Source: Pseudorhodobacter sp. (GTDB taxonomy: Bacteria; Pseudomonadota; Alphaproteobacteria; Rhodobacterales; Rhodobacteraceae). From it: a stretch of DNA of 53,711 nt. Under the pieces are notes generated by a model. The model was not told where the DNA came from and ran no database searches. It saw nothing but the letters and a program-made list of their open reading frames with translations. Positions 18,727-27,918 of this stretch are shown here, piece after piece; positions within the stretch are counted from its first letter, which is position 1; every line of letters begins with the position of its first letter. The position numbers were made by a program, and so were the translations under genes. The DNA lies in assembly GCA_024642045.1 (NCBI GenBank), contig JAHEBX010000005.1:1-53711 (forward strand), written 5' to 3'.

Positions 18727-19869
18727 TCAAGGCGCCGACCGATAAGCCTGAAGCCGCCGCAGCCCCTCTTTGATATCATCCGTTCCGCGCGCATAGGAAA
18801 ATCGCAGCCATCGCGCGCCGCGCCGTGGGTCAAAGTCCAACCCCGGCGTCACTGCAACCGCGGCACCGTGCAGGATGTCGCGGGCGAGGGCCAGACTGTC
18901 CGCGGTCATTTCCGACACATCGGCATAAATATAAAAAGCCCCATCCGGCGGTGCGATCTTGGTAAAGCCCGCGCGTGGCAGCCCCTCCAGCATCAAGCGG
19001 CGGTTTTCGGCATAGACGGCGCGATTGGCCTCCAACTCGGGGATACACTCCAGCGCCGCAAGCGCGGCAATCTGGGCCGCGTGCGGTGCGCAAATAAACA
19101 TATTCTGTGCCAAACGCTCTATGGTGCGGATATGATCCTCGGGCACGACCATCCAGCCAACCCGCCAGCCTGTCATGCTGAAATATTTGGAGAAACTGTT
19201 GATGACATAAACATCGTCGCTGATTTCCAACGCCGAATGTGCGCGCTCGCCATAATGCAGCCCGTGGTAGATCTCATCCGAGACAAAGGCGATTCCGCGC
19301 TGATCGGCATAGGCGATCAGGTCGGCAAGTGCGTCGCGGGAAAGCATTGTGCCCGAAGGATTTCCCGGTGACGCGACGATCAAGCCCTGCATCGCGACCC
19401 CGTCCAGATCGGCCGGCACCGGCTGCAGCCGGTTGTGCAACGATGCAGGAATGCCCACAGGTTCCAGCGACAGCGCCTTGAGGATCTGGCGATACGACGG
19501 ATAGCCAGGTTCGCCCAAACCCACCCGGTCGCCCGCATCAAACAGGGCGGTAAAGGCCAGCAGAAACGCACCCGAAGACCCTGCGGTGACCACCACCCGC
19601 TCGGGGTTCATCTCTACCCCATACCAACGCTGGTAAAGGTCGGCGATCCCTTGGCGCAGCGCAGGCAGACCTAACGAGACGGTATAGCCCATCGCCTCGC
19701 GCGTCATTGCAGACCCCAGGGCCGCAAGCGCCCCCGAAGGCGCGCCTGTGCCGGGCTGGCCCACCTCCATATGGACAATGTGCCGCCCTGCCGCCTCAAG
19801 TCGTGCCGCCTCGGCGACCATATCCATCACAATAAAGGGATCGACCTGGCCCCTGCTTGATCTTCGCAT
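18727..19869 (-). CDS. Pyridoxal-phosphate aminotransferase (class I/II)
   Basis: A 380-residue fold-type I aminotransferase. Recognisable elements are the substrate loop MEVGQPGTGAPSG near residue 35, SPGNPSGTML, SDEIYHGLHYG, and the PLP lysine in NSFSKYFSMTGWRVGW. The set resembles aspartate- or MalY/PatA-like aminotransferases. The amino donor and acceptor cannot be assigned from sequence alone. ATG start at 19869. Its 5' end faces the divergent dsbA-like gene with 82 bases between them. Confidence 0.85.
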   Translation of the reverse strand: MRRSSRGQVDPFIVMDMVAEAARLEAAGRHIVHMEVGQPGTGAPSGALAALGSAMTREAMGYTVSLGLPALRQGIADLYQRWYGVEMNPERVVVTAGSSGAFLLAFTALFDAGDRVGLGEPGYPSYRQILKALSLEPVGIPASLHNRLQPVPADLDGVAMQGLIVASPGNPSGTMLSRDALADLIAYADQRGIAFVSDEIYHGLHYGERAHSALEISDDVYVINSFSKYFSMTGWRVGWMVVPEDHIRTIERLAQNMFICAPHAAQIAALAALECIPELEANRAVYAENRRLMLEGLPRAGFTKIAPPDGAFYIYADVSEMTADSLALARDILHGAAVAVTPGLDFDPRRGARWLRFSYARGTDDIKEGLRRLQAYRSAP

Positions 19870-19951
19870 CCAATCCCCCCATGCTCTGCGCGTATGTTCC
19901 CTTCCGCGCGGCCAAGGTCAAGCCTGCCCGCCCCATGACAAAGGCCTATCG

Positions 19952-20707
19952 ATGCGTTTACCTCTGATTGCTGCTTTTCTGACCTCTGCCTGCTTGCTGG
20001 CGGCCCCTGGCTTTGCGGGTGGTCTTGGCGAGATGACAGACGCCGAACGCCAAGCCTTTCGTGACGAGGTGCGCAGCTATCTGGTCGCGAACCCCGAAGT
20101 GCTGGTCGAGGCGATGAACGAATTGCAGGCGCGTCAGGAGAAGGCCGCCGCAGCCAATGACCAACAGCTTTTGGTCACCTACAAAGATGACATCTATTCT
20201 GACAGCCACTCTTGGGTTGGGGGCAATCCGAACGGTGACGTCACCGTGGTCGAATTCATGGACTATCGTTGCGGCTATTGCCGCAAGGCCTATTCCGAGG
20301 TTGAGGAACTGGTGAAAAACGATGGCAATATCCGCTTGATTTTCAAAGAATATCCGATCCTTGGCGAGGATTCCGTCACCTCGTCGCGCTTTGCAATTGC
20401 GGTGCTACAGCTGCACGGCAATGACGCCTACAAACAGGCGCATGACGCGCTGATCACCCTGCGCGGCAAGCCTGACGCCGAAACCCTGGGCCGGCTTGCG
20501 ACGGGGCTTGGATTTGATGCCAAACCGATTCTGGACAAGATGGCCTCGGCAGAGGTCAGCGAGGTAATCGCGAAAAATCAGGATCTGGGCGTCAAGATGC
20601 AGATCTCGGGCACGCCGACCTTTGTGGTGCAGGGCGAGATGCTGCGCGGCTATGTGCCCTTGGATCAGATGCAGCAGATCGTCGCGGATGAGCGTAAAAA
20701 GGGATAA
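19952..20707 (+). CDS. Exported DsbA-family thiol oxidoreductase
   Basis: A 251-residue periplasmic thioredoxin-fold protein. A signal peptide (MRLPLIAAFLTSACLLAAPGFA) is followed by a helical segment (about 28-75, DAERQAFRDEVRSYLVANPEV) like the N-terminal region of ScsC/BdbD-like proteins, and then the DsbA domain with CGYC active site (C107, C110) and the cis-proline loop GTPTFVVQG. It should oxidise or isomerise disulfides in exported proteins. The ATG at 19952 is preferred over an upstream in-frame GTG because it begins the signal peptide. Its terminator appears to lie inside the 3' end of ispG. Confidence 0.9.
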   Translation: MRLPLIAAFLTSACLLAAPGFAGGLGEMTDAERQAFRDEVRSYLVANPEVLVEAMNELQARQEKAAAANDQQLLVTYKDDIYSDSHSWVGGNPNGDVTVVEFMDYRCGYCRKAYSEVEELVKNDGNIRLIFKEYPILGEDSVTSSRFAIAVLQLHGNDAYKQAHDALITLRGKPDAETLGRLATGLGFDAKPILDKMASAEVSEVIAKNQDLGVKMQISGTPTFVVQGEMLRGYVPLDQMQQIVADERKKG

Positions 20708-20716
20708 GCGCGCGGG

Positions 20717-21832
20717 TTATTCCGGATTGGCGGCCTCCAGCTCGGCCGCCTTTTTCTCGACCAGTTCGACAATGTGGTCGACCATAGCCTCGTTGCCAAG
20801 CTTGTGGCTTTGCTTGCCCGCAAGATAGACCATCCCCGACCCTGCACCGCCCCCGGTAAAGCCGATATCCGTCATCAGCGCCTCACCCGGTCCATTCACC
20901 ACGCAGCCGATGATCGAAAGGCTCAGGCTGGTGGTGATGTGGGCCAAACGGTTTTCCAGCGCCGAGACGGTTTTGATCACGTCAAAACCCTGTCGCGCGC
21001 AGGACGGGCAAGAGATGATCGTCACCCCACGATGGCGCAGGCCCAGTGACTTCAATATCTCAAAGCCGACCTTGACCTCTTCCACAGGATCAGCCGAAAG
21101 ACTAACACGAATGGTGTCGCCAATCCCCATCCAAAGCAGATTTCCCAGCCCGATGGCAGATTTGACGGTGCCCGAGACCAGCCCGCCCGCCTCGGTGATC
21201 CCCAGATGGATCGGCGCGTCGGTGGCGCTGGCAAGCTGCTGATAGGCCGCCGCCGCCATGAACACATCCGAGGCCTTGACCGAGATTTTATACTCGCGAA
21301 AGTCGTTATCCTCAAGCAGCCGAATATGATCCATACCGGATTCTACCATCGCATCAGGACAAGGTTCGCCATATTTATCAAGCAGATGCTTCTCAAGTGA
21401 GCCTGCGTTGACGCCAATTCGGATAGAACAGCCGTGGTCCTTGGCCGCCTGCACCACATCGCGCACACGCCGCGCATCGCCGATATTACCGGGGTTAATG
21501 CGCAGACACGCCGCCCCGGCCTCAGCCGCCTCGATGGCGCGTTTGTAGTGGAAATGGATGTCGGCCACGATCGGGACAGGGCTCTCGCGCACGATCTCGC
21601 GCAGCGCACGCGTGCTCTCCTCATCCGGAGTCGAGACCCGCACGATATCAGCCCCCGCCGCCGCACAGCGCTGAATTTGCTCGATGGTGGCCGCAATGTC
21701 AGTTGTTAACGTGTTGGTCATTGTCTGCACCGAAATCGGCGCATCACCCCCGACCAGAACCTTGCCTACTCTGATTTGCCGCGACGGGCGCCGCTCGATA
21801 TTGCGCCACGGGCGGATCGGGTTGTGAGTCAT
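20717..21832 (-). CDS. ispG: 4-hydroxy-3-methylbut-2-en-1-yl diphosphate synthase
   Basis: Iron-sulfur enzyme of the non-mevalonate (MEP) isoprenoid pathway, converting methylerythritol cyclodiphosphate to HMBPP. It has 371 residues. Cysteine ligands of the 4Fe-4S cluster appear in [12 protein letters not shown] and [10 protein letters not shown], with the N-terminal TIM barrel signature [17 protein letters not shown]. The frame is open 64 codons further upstream, but the ATG at 21832 starts the conserved sequence and has a GGAACGCGCC region before it. It follows the RodZ-like gene on the same strand after a terminator hairpin, so it probably has its own promoter. Confidence 0.96.
   Translation of the reverse strand: MTHNPIRPWRNIERRPSRQIRVGKVLVGGDAPISVQTMTNTLTTDIAATIEQIQRCAAAGADIVRVSTPDEESTRALREIVRESPVPIVADIHFHYKRAIEAAEAGAACLRINPGNIGDARRVRDVVQAAKDHGCSIRIGVNAGSLEKHLLDKYGEPCPDAMVESGMDHIRLLEDNDFREYKISVKASDVFMAAAAYQQLASATDAPIHLGITEAGGLVSGTVKSAIGLGNLLWMGIGDTIRVSLSADPVEEVKVGFEILKSLGLRHRGVTIISCPSCARQGFDVIKTVSALENRLAHITTSLSLSIIGCVVNGPGEALMTDIGFTGGGAGSGMVYLAGKQSHKLGNEAMVDHIVELVEKKAAELEAANPE
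20729..20756 (+). terminator. Terminator of the dsbA-like gene, embedded in the ispG 3' end
   Basis: A perfect 7-bp GC stem (GGCGGCC / GGCCGCC) with an 8-base loop is followed by TTTTT on the plus strand, 22 bases after the dsbA-like stop. On the other strand these bases encode the last ispG codons ([11 protein letters not shown] region). Confidence 0.75.
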
Positions 21833-21869
21833 GGCGCGTTCCTTCTGCTTGGAGATAAGATAGGCAAGC

Positions 21870-21897
21870 AAAAGCCCCGGAGCAACTGTCCGGGGCT
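21870..21897 (-). terminator. Terminator between rodZ-like gene and ispG
   Basis: A perfect 9-bp stem (AGCCCCGGA / TCCGGGGCT) with a 7-base loop is followed, in the minus direction, by TTTTG. It lies 23 bases after the RodZ-like stop and 37 bases before the ispG start, and should separate the two transcripts at least partly. Confidence 0.75.
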
Positions 21898-21920
21898 GTT
21901 TTAAGCTATTGGCTACACAC

Positions 21921-23138
21921 TTACTCCGACGGCGCGGGCGACGCCAATGCCGCAGGATCGCTCGCGTCGGCGACGTTGACAAACTGCGCCAGGTCAGCAT
22001 CGCCCGAAATATCCGCCGCCGCATAAGTCTGGGTCAGCGCATCTGGCGCCAGCGCCACGTTCTTGACCACCTGAGCGCCAGGAGCCGCCGGACCGTAGGT
22101 TTTACCGTTAACGACGAAATAAATCGAACCGGAATTACCCGAACGCAGCAAGGCCGCCTCTTGCAGCGGCGGCACGTCATACCGTTCGCCCGCATCGAGG
22201 ATTTTTTCAAACAGAACAGTCCCATCCGCAGCAGAAATGCGCACCCAAGACGGGCGCACGGCCAAGACTTCAACCCCCGGCTTGGCAGCTGCAACGACCT
22301 GAACTGCGGCGTCGATTGCTTGCGCCATCGAGGTGTCTTGATCTACTTGCGCAACCTCCACTGTGCCAGCCATTCGCGGGTTGATCGCCGAAATCGGACC
22401 ATCGCGCGCGGTCAAGACCGGCGCCGAAAGCGCCTCGGGGCGGTAGAGGCGGTCAAGCGGATCGGACGACGGCGCGGCCGTGTTTGCGGCCAAGGTTTGT
22501 GGAGCGGCGGCAACCAGTGCCGGCGCAGAGGCGCTGACATGTGCCAATGGGTCCAGTTCAGCCACCACAACCGGCGCCTGATCAACCGGAGACAGCTGGA
22601 CGCGTTGCACTTCTTGCAAGACCGACCAGCCACCATACCCCAGCGCGCCGATCAAAGCCACAAGCACGCCGACTGACCCGACTGCCCCCGGCTCAATGCG
22701 GGAAAATATGCTCTCGGTGCGCGGAATAAACGACGCGTTCATTTCCGAAAACGCATCACGCTCCCCCGAGGACTGACGCGCCCGGATCGCTGTAAACGAC
22801 GCCGAGGACGCAGCCGCGGACATGCCGTGTGCGACCTCAAAATTCGCTTCGCGGCAAAATTTTGCAAAGGACGCATCAGGGTCCATACCCAGATAACGCG
22901 AATAGGAACGGACGTAGCCCGCGATGAAACCTGGGGTCTCGAATGCCGAAACGTCGGCATTCTCAATCGCGGCGATATAGGTCGCCTTGATCTTCAAATC
23001 ACGCTGGATATCAAGCAAGCTTTTGCCCAACGTAGCCCGCTCGCCACGCATCAGATCGCCTAGCCGAAGCTCGAAGTCATCAAAGCCCTTTGGCTTATCC
23101 ACTTCGGCCGCCGGAGTTCTAAACCTCCGTCCAATCAT
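21921..23138 (-). CDS. rodZ: RodZ-like HTH/transmembrane protein (DUF4115)
   Basis: A 405-residue bitopic membrane protein: an N-terminal helix-turn-helix of the RodZ type (about residues 21-95, [50 protein letters not shown]), a linker, one membrane helix (about 152-171) and a periplasmic C-terminal DUF4115 domain ([34 protein letters not shown]). RodZ couples MreB filaments to the elongasome. Here the role is inferred from architecture. The ATG at 23138, preceded by GGGGCT, is chosen over upstream in-frame starts. The order rodZ-ispG is common in Proteobacteria. Confidence 0.85.
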   Translation of the reverse strand: MIGRRFRTPAAEVDKPKGFDDFELRLGDLMRGERATLGKSLLDIQRDLKIKATYIAAIENADVSAFETPGFIAGYVRSYSRYLGMDPDASFAKFCREANFEVAHGMSAAASSASFTAIRARQSSGERDAFSEMNASFIPRTESIFSRIEPGAVGSVGVLVALIGALGYGGWSVLQEVQRVQLSPVDQAPVVVAELDPLAHVSASAPALVAAAPQTLAANTAAPSSDPLDRLYRPEALSAPVLTARDGPISAINPRMAGTVEVAQVDQDTSMAQAIDAAVQVVAAAKPGVEVLAVRPSWVRISAADGTVLFEKILDAGERYDVPPLQEAALLRSGNSGSIYFVVNGKTYGPAAPGAQVVKNVALAPDALTQTYAAADISGDADLAQFVNVADASDPAALASPAPSE

Positions 23139-23254
23139 GTGCTGAGCCCCATCACTGCCCCAAGTCCCCAGAGTCGCGTGCAGGCGACTCACTTTTTTGT
23201 GGTATTGGGCTTTTTTTAACATAGCACAACCGATTCTGCATATGCAGAACAGGC

Positions 23255-24478
23255 TTACGCGCTCATCTCGGCGCGATTTAGCGCACAATGTTTCCAAAGC
23301 TGGTCCATCGCCATCACAAGCCGGTCAATTTGTTGTGAATCATGAACTGGCGAGGGGGTAAAGCGCAGCCGCTCGGTGCCGCGAGGCACGGTCGGATAGT
23401 TGATCGGCTGCGAGTAAATGCCGAATTCTTCCAGCAGCATATCGGACAGCATCTTACAATGGATAGGGTCTCCGACATGCACAGGCACAATATGCGACCC
23501 GTGATCGATGATCGGCAGGCCCAGACCCTTGAGCCGCATTTTCAGGATACTGGCGTTGGTTTGCTGCGCGTCGCGCAGGTGTTGCGCGGTCTTCAATATC
23601 CGCACCGACGTCGCCGCACCAGCCGCCACAGCGGGCGGCAAAGAGGTCGTAAAGATGAACCCGGGCGCATAGGACCGCACTGCATCGACCATCTTCGCAC
23701 TTGCAGCAATATAGCCGCCGAACACCCCGTAAGCCTTGGCCAAAGTGCCGTTGATAATGTCGATACGACCCATCAATCCGTCACGCTCTGCCACCCCTGC
23801 CCCCCGCGGGCCATACATGCCAACGGCATGCACTTCGTCGATATAGGTCAGGGCGTTGAATTCATCGGCAAGGTCACAAAGCGCTTTGATCGGGCCAAAA
23901 TCGCCGTCCATCGAGTAGATGGATTCGAACGCAATCAGCTTGGGTGCCGCCGGATCATCAGCGGCCAAAAGCTCACGCAGATGGGCCACGTCATTGTGAC
24001 GGAAAATCCGCTTGGCCCCGCCATTGCGCCGAACACCTTCGATCATCGAGGCATGGTTGAGCGCGTCGGAATAGATGATCAGACCGGGAAACAGCTTGGG
24101 CAGCGTCGAGATCGTCGCGTCATTGGCGATATAAGCCGAGGTGAAGAGCAGCGCCGCCTCTTTGCCATGCAAATCCGACAGTTCTGCCTCGAGGCGCTTG
24201 TGATAAACCGTGGTGCCCGAGATGTTGCGCGTGCCACCCGAGCCTGCGCCCGTGGCCTCGAGCGCCTCGTGCATTGCGGCCAGAACCTCGGGATGCTGAC
24301 CCATGCCAAGATAGTCGTTGCCACACCAGACGGTGATGTCAGCCTCGCTCCCGTCAGGCTTGCGCCAGATCGCATGGGGATAGGCGCCCTGACGCCGCTC
24401 GATATCGATAAAGGTACGATAGCGGCCTTCGGAATGAAGGCGGCCAATCGCGCTATCGAGAGCGGCATCATAATTCAT
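23255..24478 (-). CDS. hemA: 5-aminolevulinate synthase
   Basis: PLP enzyme condensing glycine and succinyl-CoA to 5-aminolevulinate, the first step of heme, bacteriochlorophyll and corrin synthesis in Alphaproteobacteria. At 407 residues it has the length of the Rhodobacter enzymes, and the Schiff-base lysine falls at K248 ([11 protein letters not shown]). Other blocks are [23 protein letters not shown] and [12 protein letters not shown]. The ATG at 24478 starts the family-typical MNYDAALD. An upstream in-frame start would add 15 unrelated residues. A perfect FNR box lies 54-67 bases upstream, so induction at low oxygen is expected. Confidence 0.97.
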   Translation of the reverse strand: MNYDAALDSAIGRLHSEGRYRTFIDIERRQGAYPHAIWRKPDGSEADITVWCGNDYLGMGQHPEVLAAMHEALEATGAGSGGTRNISGTTVYHKRLEAELSDLHGKEAALLFTSAYIANDATISTLPKLFPGLIIYSDALNHASMIEGVRRNGGAKRIFRHNDVAHLRELLAADDPAAPKLIAFESIYSMDGDFGPIKALCDLADEFNALTYIDEVHAVGMYGPRGAGVAERDGLMGRIDIINGTLAKAYGVFGGYIAASAKMVDAVRSYAPGFIFTTSLPPAVAAGAATSVRILKTAQHLRDAQQTNASILKMRLKGLGLPIIDHGSHIVPVHVGDPIHCKMLSDMLLEEFGIYSQPINYPTVPRGTERLRFTPSPVHDSQQIDRLVMAMDQLWKHCALNRAEMSA

Positions 24479-24531
24479 CTTCGTCTCCACTTCTTGTCTC
24501 AGCCCGATAACGCTTGCGTCCAAAGCTATCC

Positions 24532-24545
24532 TTGATGTGCATCAA
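24532..24545 (-). promoter_or_regulatory. FNR/FnrL box upstream of hemA
   Basis: The sequence TTGAT-GTGC-ATCAA is a perfect match to the FNR consensus TTGAT-N4-ATCAA. Downstream in the hemA direction, GTTATC (24511-24506) could be a -10 element, putting the box centre about 41 bases before the predicted transcription start, the class II activator position. FnrL control of hemA is known in Rhodobacter. The start site here is inferred. Confidence 0.85.
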
Positions 24546-24583
24546 ATCAGCCCATGACAAAAGAGGGCATTTTGACGCTTCGG

Positions 24584-24979
24584 TCACGGCTTCGGCCCTA
24601 CTTCCAGCAAGATCACACAGTCATCTTCGGTCGTTCGCGCGCTATTGCAGGCCTTCAACGCTGCAGTCTGCGCCGTCGTGGCGTCAGGAAGATCGGAAAT
24701 CGCTATGGCTGAGGCGACTGGTTTGCCGTCCTTGATAAACCCTTCTTTCGGCGCAGCCGCCAGAGCCGCATAACCTTTGGCAGAGGGCACAAACAGCGCC
24801 AAGGCTTCCTTATTTGTCGCCACCAGCCGCAGTGTGGCCAATTCCGTCGCATCGAGGAAGGGGTGCAGATAAAGCGTCACGGCGGAGGTGCCGTTCGAGG
24901 TCACTTCCTTTTCCAGTCCAGCCGCATGGGCCATCAGGGCAAGGCTGGCAAATCCTGCCGCCCAAAAAACTTTGCGCAT
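24584..24979 (-). CDS. Small exported protein of unknown function
   Basis: A 131-residue protein with a signal peptide (MRKVFWAAGFASLALMAHA) and a mature part of about 110 residues with two cysteines near the C-terminus (LKACNSARTTEDDCVILLEV) that may form a disulfide. I do not recognise a family. A strong ribosome binding site GGGAGG sits seven bases before the ATG at 24979. It lies directly upstream of hemA on the same strand, but the FNR box between them indicates that hemA has its own promoter. Confidence 0.7.
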   Translation of the reverse strand: MRKVFWAAGFASLALMAHAAGLEKEVTSNGTSAVTLYLHPFLDATELATLRLVATNKEALALFVPSAKGYAALAAAPKEGFIKDGKPVASAIAISDLPDATTAQTAALKACNSARTTEDDCVILLEVGPKP

Positions 24980-25084
24980 TGCAACCTCCCGCCGTTTTTC
25001 GGCTTTTAGCGGAACTCTTCGCCGCTGGACAGTCCCCCTACCCGCCCCTAGGCTCAAATCTGCCGTCATATAGGAGCTGAGTTT

Positions 25085-26455
25085 ATGTCACTTGACGCTG
25101 TGCTTGCGCGCATCGATGCCGACCTGCCCAAATCACTGGACCGTCTGATGGAGCTGCTGCGAATCCCTTCGATCTCGACCGACCCCGCCTTTAAACCCGA
25201 TTGCGCCCGCGCAGCCGATTGGTTGGTTGAGGATTTGAAATCGCTGGGCTTTGAGGCCTCTGCGCGCCCGACGCCGGGGCATCCGATGGTGGTGGCACAT
25301 GGTGGTGAGGGCGACAAGCATCTGCTGTTCTACGGCCATTATGACGTGCAACCCGTTGATCCGCTGAGCCTGTGGGACCGCGACCCCTTTGACCCCGAAA
25401 TTCAGGACACCTCCAAGGGCCGCGTCATTCGCGCACGCGGGGCCTCGGACGACAAGGGCCAGCTGATGACCTTTCTTGAGGCCTGTCGCGCCTGGAAGGC
25501 CGTTCACGGCACCCTGCCCGCCAAGCTGACTCTCTTTTTCGAGGGCGAAGAGGAATCCGGGTCGCCCAGCCTGATCCCCTTTATGAAGGCCAATGCCAAA
25601 GAGCTGACCGCCGATATCGCGCTGATTTGCGACACAGGCCTGTTTGCCGATACCGCCCCCGCCATCGTGACGATGCTGCGGGGCCTTTTGGGTGAAGAGT
25701 TGACCATCCACGCCGCAAACAAGGACCTGCACTCAGGCGCTTTTGGCGGCGCGGCTCAAAACCCGATCCGTGTGCTGTCGCGCATCTTGGGTAATATGCA
25801 CGACGCCAATGGTCACATCACCATCCCGAATTTCTATGATGGGGTGACCGAGCTGCCCGATGAAATTCGCCAACAATGGCAAAGCCTTGCCTTTGATCAT
25901 GCGACCTTCTTGGCCAACGTTGGTCTGTCGGTGCCCGCAGGCGAGCAAGACCGCACGCCGCTAGAAATGCTCTGGTCGCGGCCCACGGCCGAGATCAACG
26001 GCATCTGGGGTGGCTATACGGGTGACGGTTTCAAGACCGTTCTGCCCGCCGAGGCGCATGCCAAGGTCTCGTTCCGACTGGTGGGGGATCAGGACCCGTT
26101 GGCGATCCGCAAACACTTCCGCGCTTGGGTCGAAGCGCAACTGCCAGCCGACTGCTCGGTTGAATGGAAGAGCCACGGCGAGGGCCCTGCAAGCGTCATG
26201 CCAATCGACGACCCTGCTTTCGAGATTGCCCGCGCGGGCCTGACCGAGGAATGGGGGCGCGCTGCGGCTTATGTGGGCTGCGGCGGCTCAATCCCGATTG
26301 CGGGGTATTTCAAGACCTATCTGGGAATGGATGCGCTGCTGATGGGGTTTGGCCGCGACGATGATCAGATCCACAGCCCGAACGAAAAATATGATCTTGA
26401 GTGTTTCCACAAGGGCATCCGGTCATGGGCGCGGATTTTGGAAAAGCTTCAATAG
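25085..26455 (+). CDS. M20 family metallopeptidase (dipeptidase)
   Basis: A 456-residue two-zinc peptidase of the M20 family, closest in layout to the CNDP/DapE-like dipeptidases. Metal-site motifs are FYGHYDVQPVD (His and the following Asp), ARGASDDKGQL (bridging Asp), FEGEEESGSPS (catalytic Glu and ligand Glu) and ALICDTG. The inserted dimerisation domain spans about residues 205-345. The substrate is probably a dipeptide or N-acyl amino acid, not determinable here. No signal peptide, hence cytoplasmic. A terminator follows. Confidence 0.88.
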   Translation: MSLDAVLARIDADLPKSLDRLMELLRIPSISTDPAFKPDCARAADWLVEDLKSLGFEASARPTPGHPMVVAHGGEGDKHLLFYGHYDVQPVDPLSLWDRDPFDPEIQDTSKGRVIRARGASDDKGQLMTFLEACRAWKAVHGTLPAKLTLFFEGEEESGSPSLIPFMKANAKELTADIALICDTGLFADTAPAIVTMLRGLLGEELTIHAANKDLHSGAFGGAAQNPIRVLSRILGNMHDANGHITIPNFYDGVTELPDEIRQQWQSLAFDHATFLANVGLSVPAGEQDRTPLEMLWSRPTAEINGIWGGYTGDGFKTVLPAEAHAKVSFRLVGDQDPLAIRKHFRAWVEAQLPADCSVEWKSHGEGPASVMPIDDPAFEIARAGLTEEWGRAAAYVGCGGSIPIAGYFKTYLGMDALLMGFGRDDDQIHSPNEKYDLECFHKGIRSWARILEKLQ

Positions 26456-26471
26456 GGTGTCTGCAAACAAC

Positions 26472-26499
26472 AACGGGGGCAGAACTGCCCCCGTTTTTT
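26472..26499 (+). terminator. Rho-independent terminator after M20 peptidase
   Basis: A perfect 10-bp stem (AACGGGGGCA / TGCCCCCGTT) with a GAAC tetraloop is followed by a T run, 16 bases after the M20 stop. Confidence 0.9.
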
Positions 26500-26526
26500 C
26501 GAATGTCACGCCCCAGCGAAATGGCG

Positions 26527-26787
26527 CTATTTGAGCATCGAAATCTTGCTGACTTCGTTGGTTTTCCCCTTTGCTTCCCACGCGACAGCAACCTTTTCTC
26601 CGACCTTCAAATGCTTGGTCTTCATGCCTTTTGGCAAAACGTAGCTGGTGCCATCGACAAGGGTGATCACATGGGTTTTGGTATTGATCGATTTGATCAC
26701 ACCATCGGTCATCATCGGCGACGCCATCGCGAGCGATGCGGCACCGAATGACAAAATCATCGTAAGGGGAAGAACAAAGGAACGCAT
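26527..26787 (-). CDS. DUF1344-like small exported protein
   Basis: An 86-residue protein with a signal peptide (MRSFVLPLTMILSFGAASLAMA) and a short beta-rich mature domain, DGVIKSINTKTHVITLVDGTSYVLPKG..LKVGEKVAVAWE, the pattern of the DUF1344 family. Its function is unknown. The frame continues far upstream, but the ATG at 26787 starts a clean signal peptide. The 213 bases upstream to the divergent acetyltransferase gene hold no gene that I can support. Confidence 0.75.
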   Translation of the reverse strand: MRSFVLPLTMILSFGAASLAMASPMMTDGVIKSINTKTHVITLVDGTSYVLPKGMKTKHLKVGEKVAVAWEAKGKTNEVSKISMLK

Positions 26788-27000
26788 CTGCGTCACTCCA
26801 AAATTGACCTTGGCGCACCATAGGTCGGCAGTTGAAACCGTCTTGGTCTGTCGCGTCAGAAGCAATGCCCCCCGGCAGATCCCGGCCTCGCCCCGATGTA
26901 TACGCCTTGGATTGCAACAAGATAGGCTGTCGCACCGGCTTGTGATCAGGCGTGAGATTTGCAAGCATCCGACCAAAGAAATACAACGAAAGACCGCAAA

Positions 27001-27444
27001 ATGTCCGTGATCCTTCGCGATGCTGCGCCTGCCGATGAAACCGCTTGGCGGCAGCTGTGGCAGGATTATCTGGCCTACTACGACGTTGATCTTGCGCCGG
27101 ACGTCACCGACCAGACCTGGGCGCGCCTGATGAATCCTGCCAGCCCGATGCGGGCGCGGATGGGGTTTGAGGGCGACCGCGCCTTGGGCTTCGCCATCCA
27201 TCACCACCACTGTTCGACTTGGGTGATGGGCGAGGATTGCTATCTGGAAGACCTGTTTGTCACCGCCGAGGCGCGGGGCAAGGGCTTGGGGCGGGCCTTG
27301 ATTGACGATTTGAAGGCCATCGCGAAATCAAACGGTTGGCACAGGCTTTACTGGCATACGGATGTGGAAAACACCCGAGCCCGTGCGCTTTATGACAGCT
27401 TTACCCCCACGGATGGGCATATCCGTTATCGCCTGATGCTCTAA
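27001..27444 (+). CDS. GNAT family N-acetyltransferase
   Basis: A 147-residue acetyl-CoA-dependent acetyltransferase. The acetyl-CoA pyrophosphate loop (Q/R-x-x-G-x-G/A) is visible as ARGKGLGRALIDDL near residue 95, preceded by the strand YLEDLFVTAE and followed by WHTDVENTRARALYDSF. The acceptor is not predictable. The ATG at 27001 is preferred because it opens the conserved VILRDAAPADE strand. The stop overlaps that of the convergent small membrane protein gene by 4 bases. Confidence 0.88.
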   Translation: MSVILRDAAPADETAWRQLWQDYLAYYDVDLAPDVTDQTWARLMNPASPMRARMGFEGDRALGFAIHHHHCSTWVMGEDCYLEDLFVTAEARGKGLGRALIDDLKAIAKSNGWHRLYWHTDVENTRARALYDSFTPTDGHIRYRLML

Positions 27445-27662
27445 CCTTTTGCCAAGGCGGCGCGCAACAGTTTTGCCATGAGCAGGGCAAATGGGGCCGC
27501 GTGCATCAAAAAATCAAATATATCAATTGGTTTGGCCAAATTGCCCGCAGCCAGCATCTTGAGCTTTTCCCAGATATGCGGCTCTGGCAAAAACGGCGCC
27601 AAGCCCAGCGTCAGGCAGGCGAGGATCACGATATTCAGCGGGATTTGGTCAAGATAGGCCAT
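27441..27662 (-). CDS. Small membrane protein, 73 residues
   Basis: Two hydrophobic segments (IPLNIVILACLTLGLAPFL and FLMHAAPFALLMAKLLRA) flank a hydrophilic EPHIWEKLKMLAAG stretch. Short proteins with this layout are conserved in many Proteobacteria and are sometimes labelled RND-transporter-like, but they are far too short to be a transporter, and the function is unknown. I chose the ATG at 27662. An in-frame start seven codons upstream is possible. Confidence 0.6.
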   Translation of the reverse strand: MAYLDQIPLNIVILACLTLGLAPFLPEPHIWEKLKMLAAGNLAKPIDIFDFLMHAAPFALLMAKLLRAALAKG

Positions 27663-27780
27663 GTCAGTCCTTTGCGGTTTCACATGACATTACACCATAT
27701 TCAAAAATTTGCATATGGCGAAAATCATGTCAGGCATTTGCGTTTTTTGGCCTGCGCTAACCACGAGGTTCTCTTGTCTA

Positions 27781-27810
27781 AAACAAAAGCCAGCCCGAAG
27801 GCTGGCTTTT
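27781..27810 (-). terminator. Terminator after the tRNA-Asp pair
   Basis: In the minus direction a perfect stem (AGCCAGCC / GGCTGGCT, extended by three A-T pairs) with a UUCG tetraloop is followed by TTTTGTTTTA. It starts seven bases after the 3' CCA end of the last tRNA-Asp gene. Confidence 0.9.
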
Positions 27811-27816
27811 TGTAAA

Positions 27817-27893
27817 TGGCGCGGTGGACGGGGCTCGAACCCGCGACCCCCGGCGTGACAGGCCGGTACTCTAACCAACTGAGCTACCACCGC
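27817..27893 (-). tRNA. tRNA-Asp (anticodon GUC), copy 2
   Basis: A 77-nt cloverleaf including the encoded CCA. Acceptor stem GCGGTGG / CCACCGC, anticodon loop CUGUCAC with GUC at 27857-27859, T-loop GGTTCGAGCCC. Identical to the copy at 27919-27995. Substrate for queuosine modification at G34, so it is a target of the queA and tgt products also encoded in this window. Confidence 0.97.
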
Positions 27894-27918
27894 GCGCTTC
27901 ACAAGGCATCGGGGCAAA

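Noticed and set aside
23342-24535. 397-codon plus-strand ORF over hemA
   Set aside because: Antisense to hemA, no motifs, and overlaps the FNR box region.
26788-27000. Small gene in the 213-base gap before the acetyltransferase
   Set aside because: No open frame with a ribosome binding site and no RNA structure that I can support.
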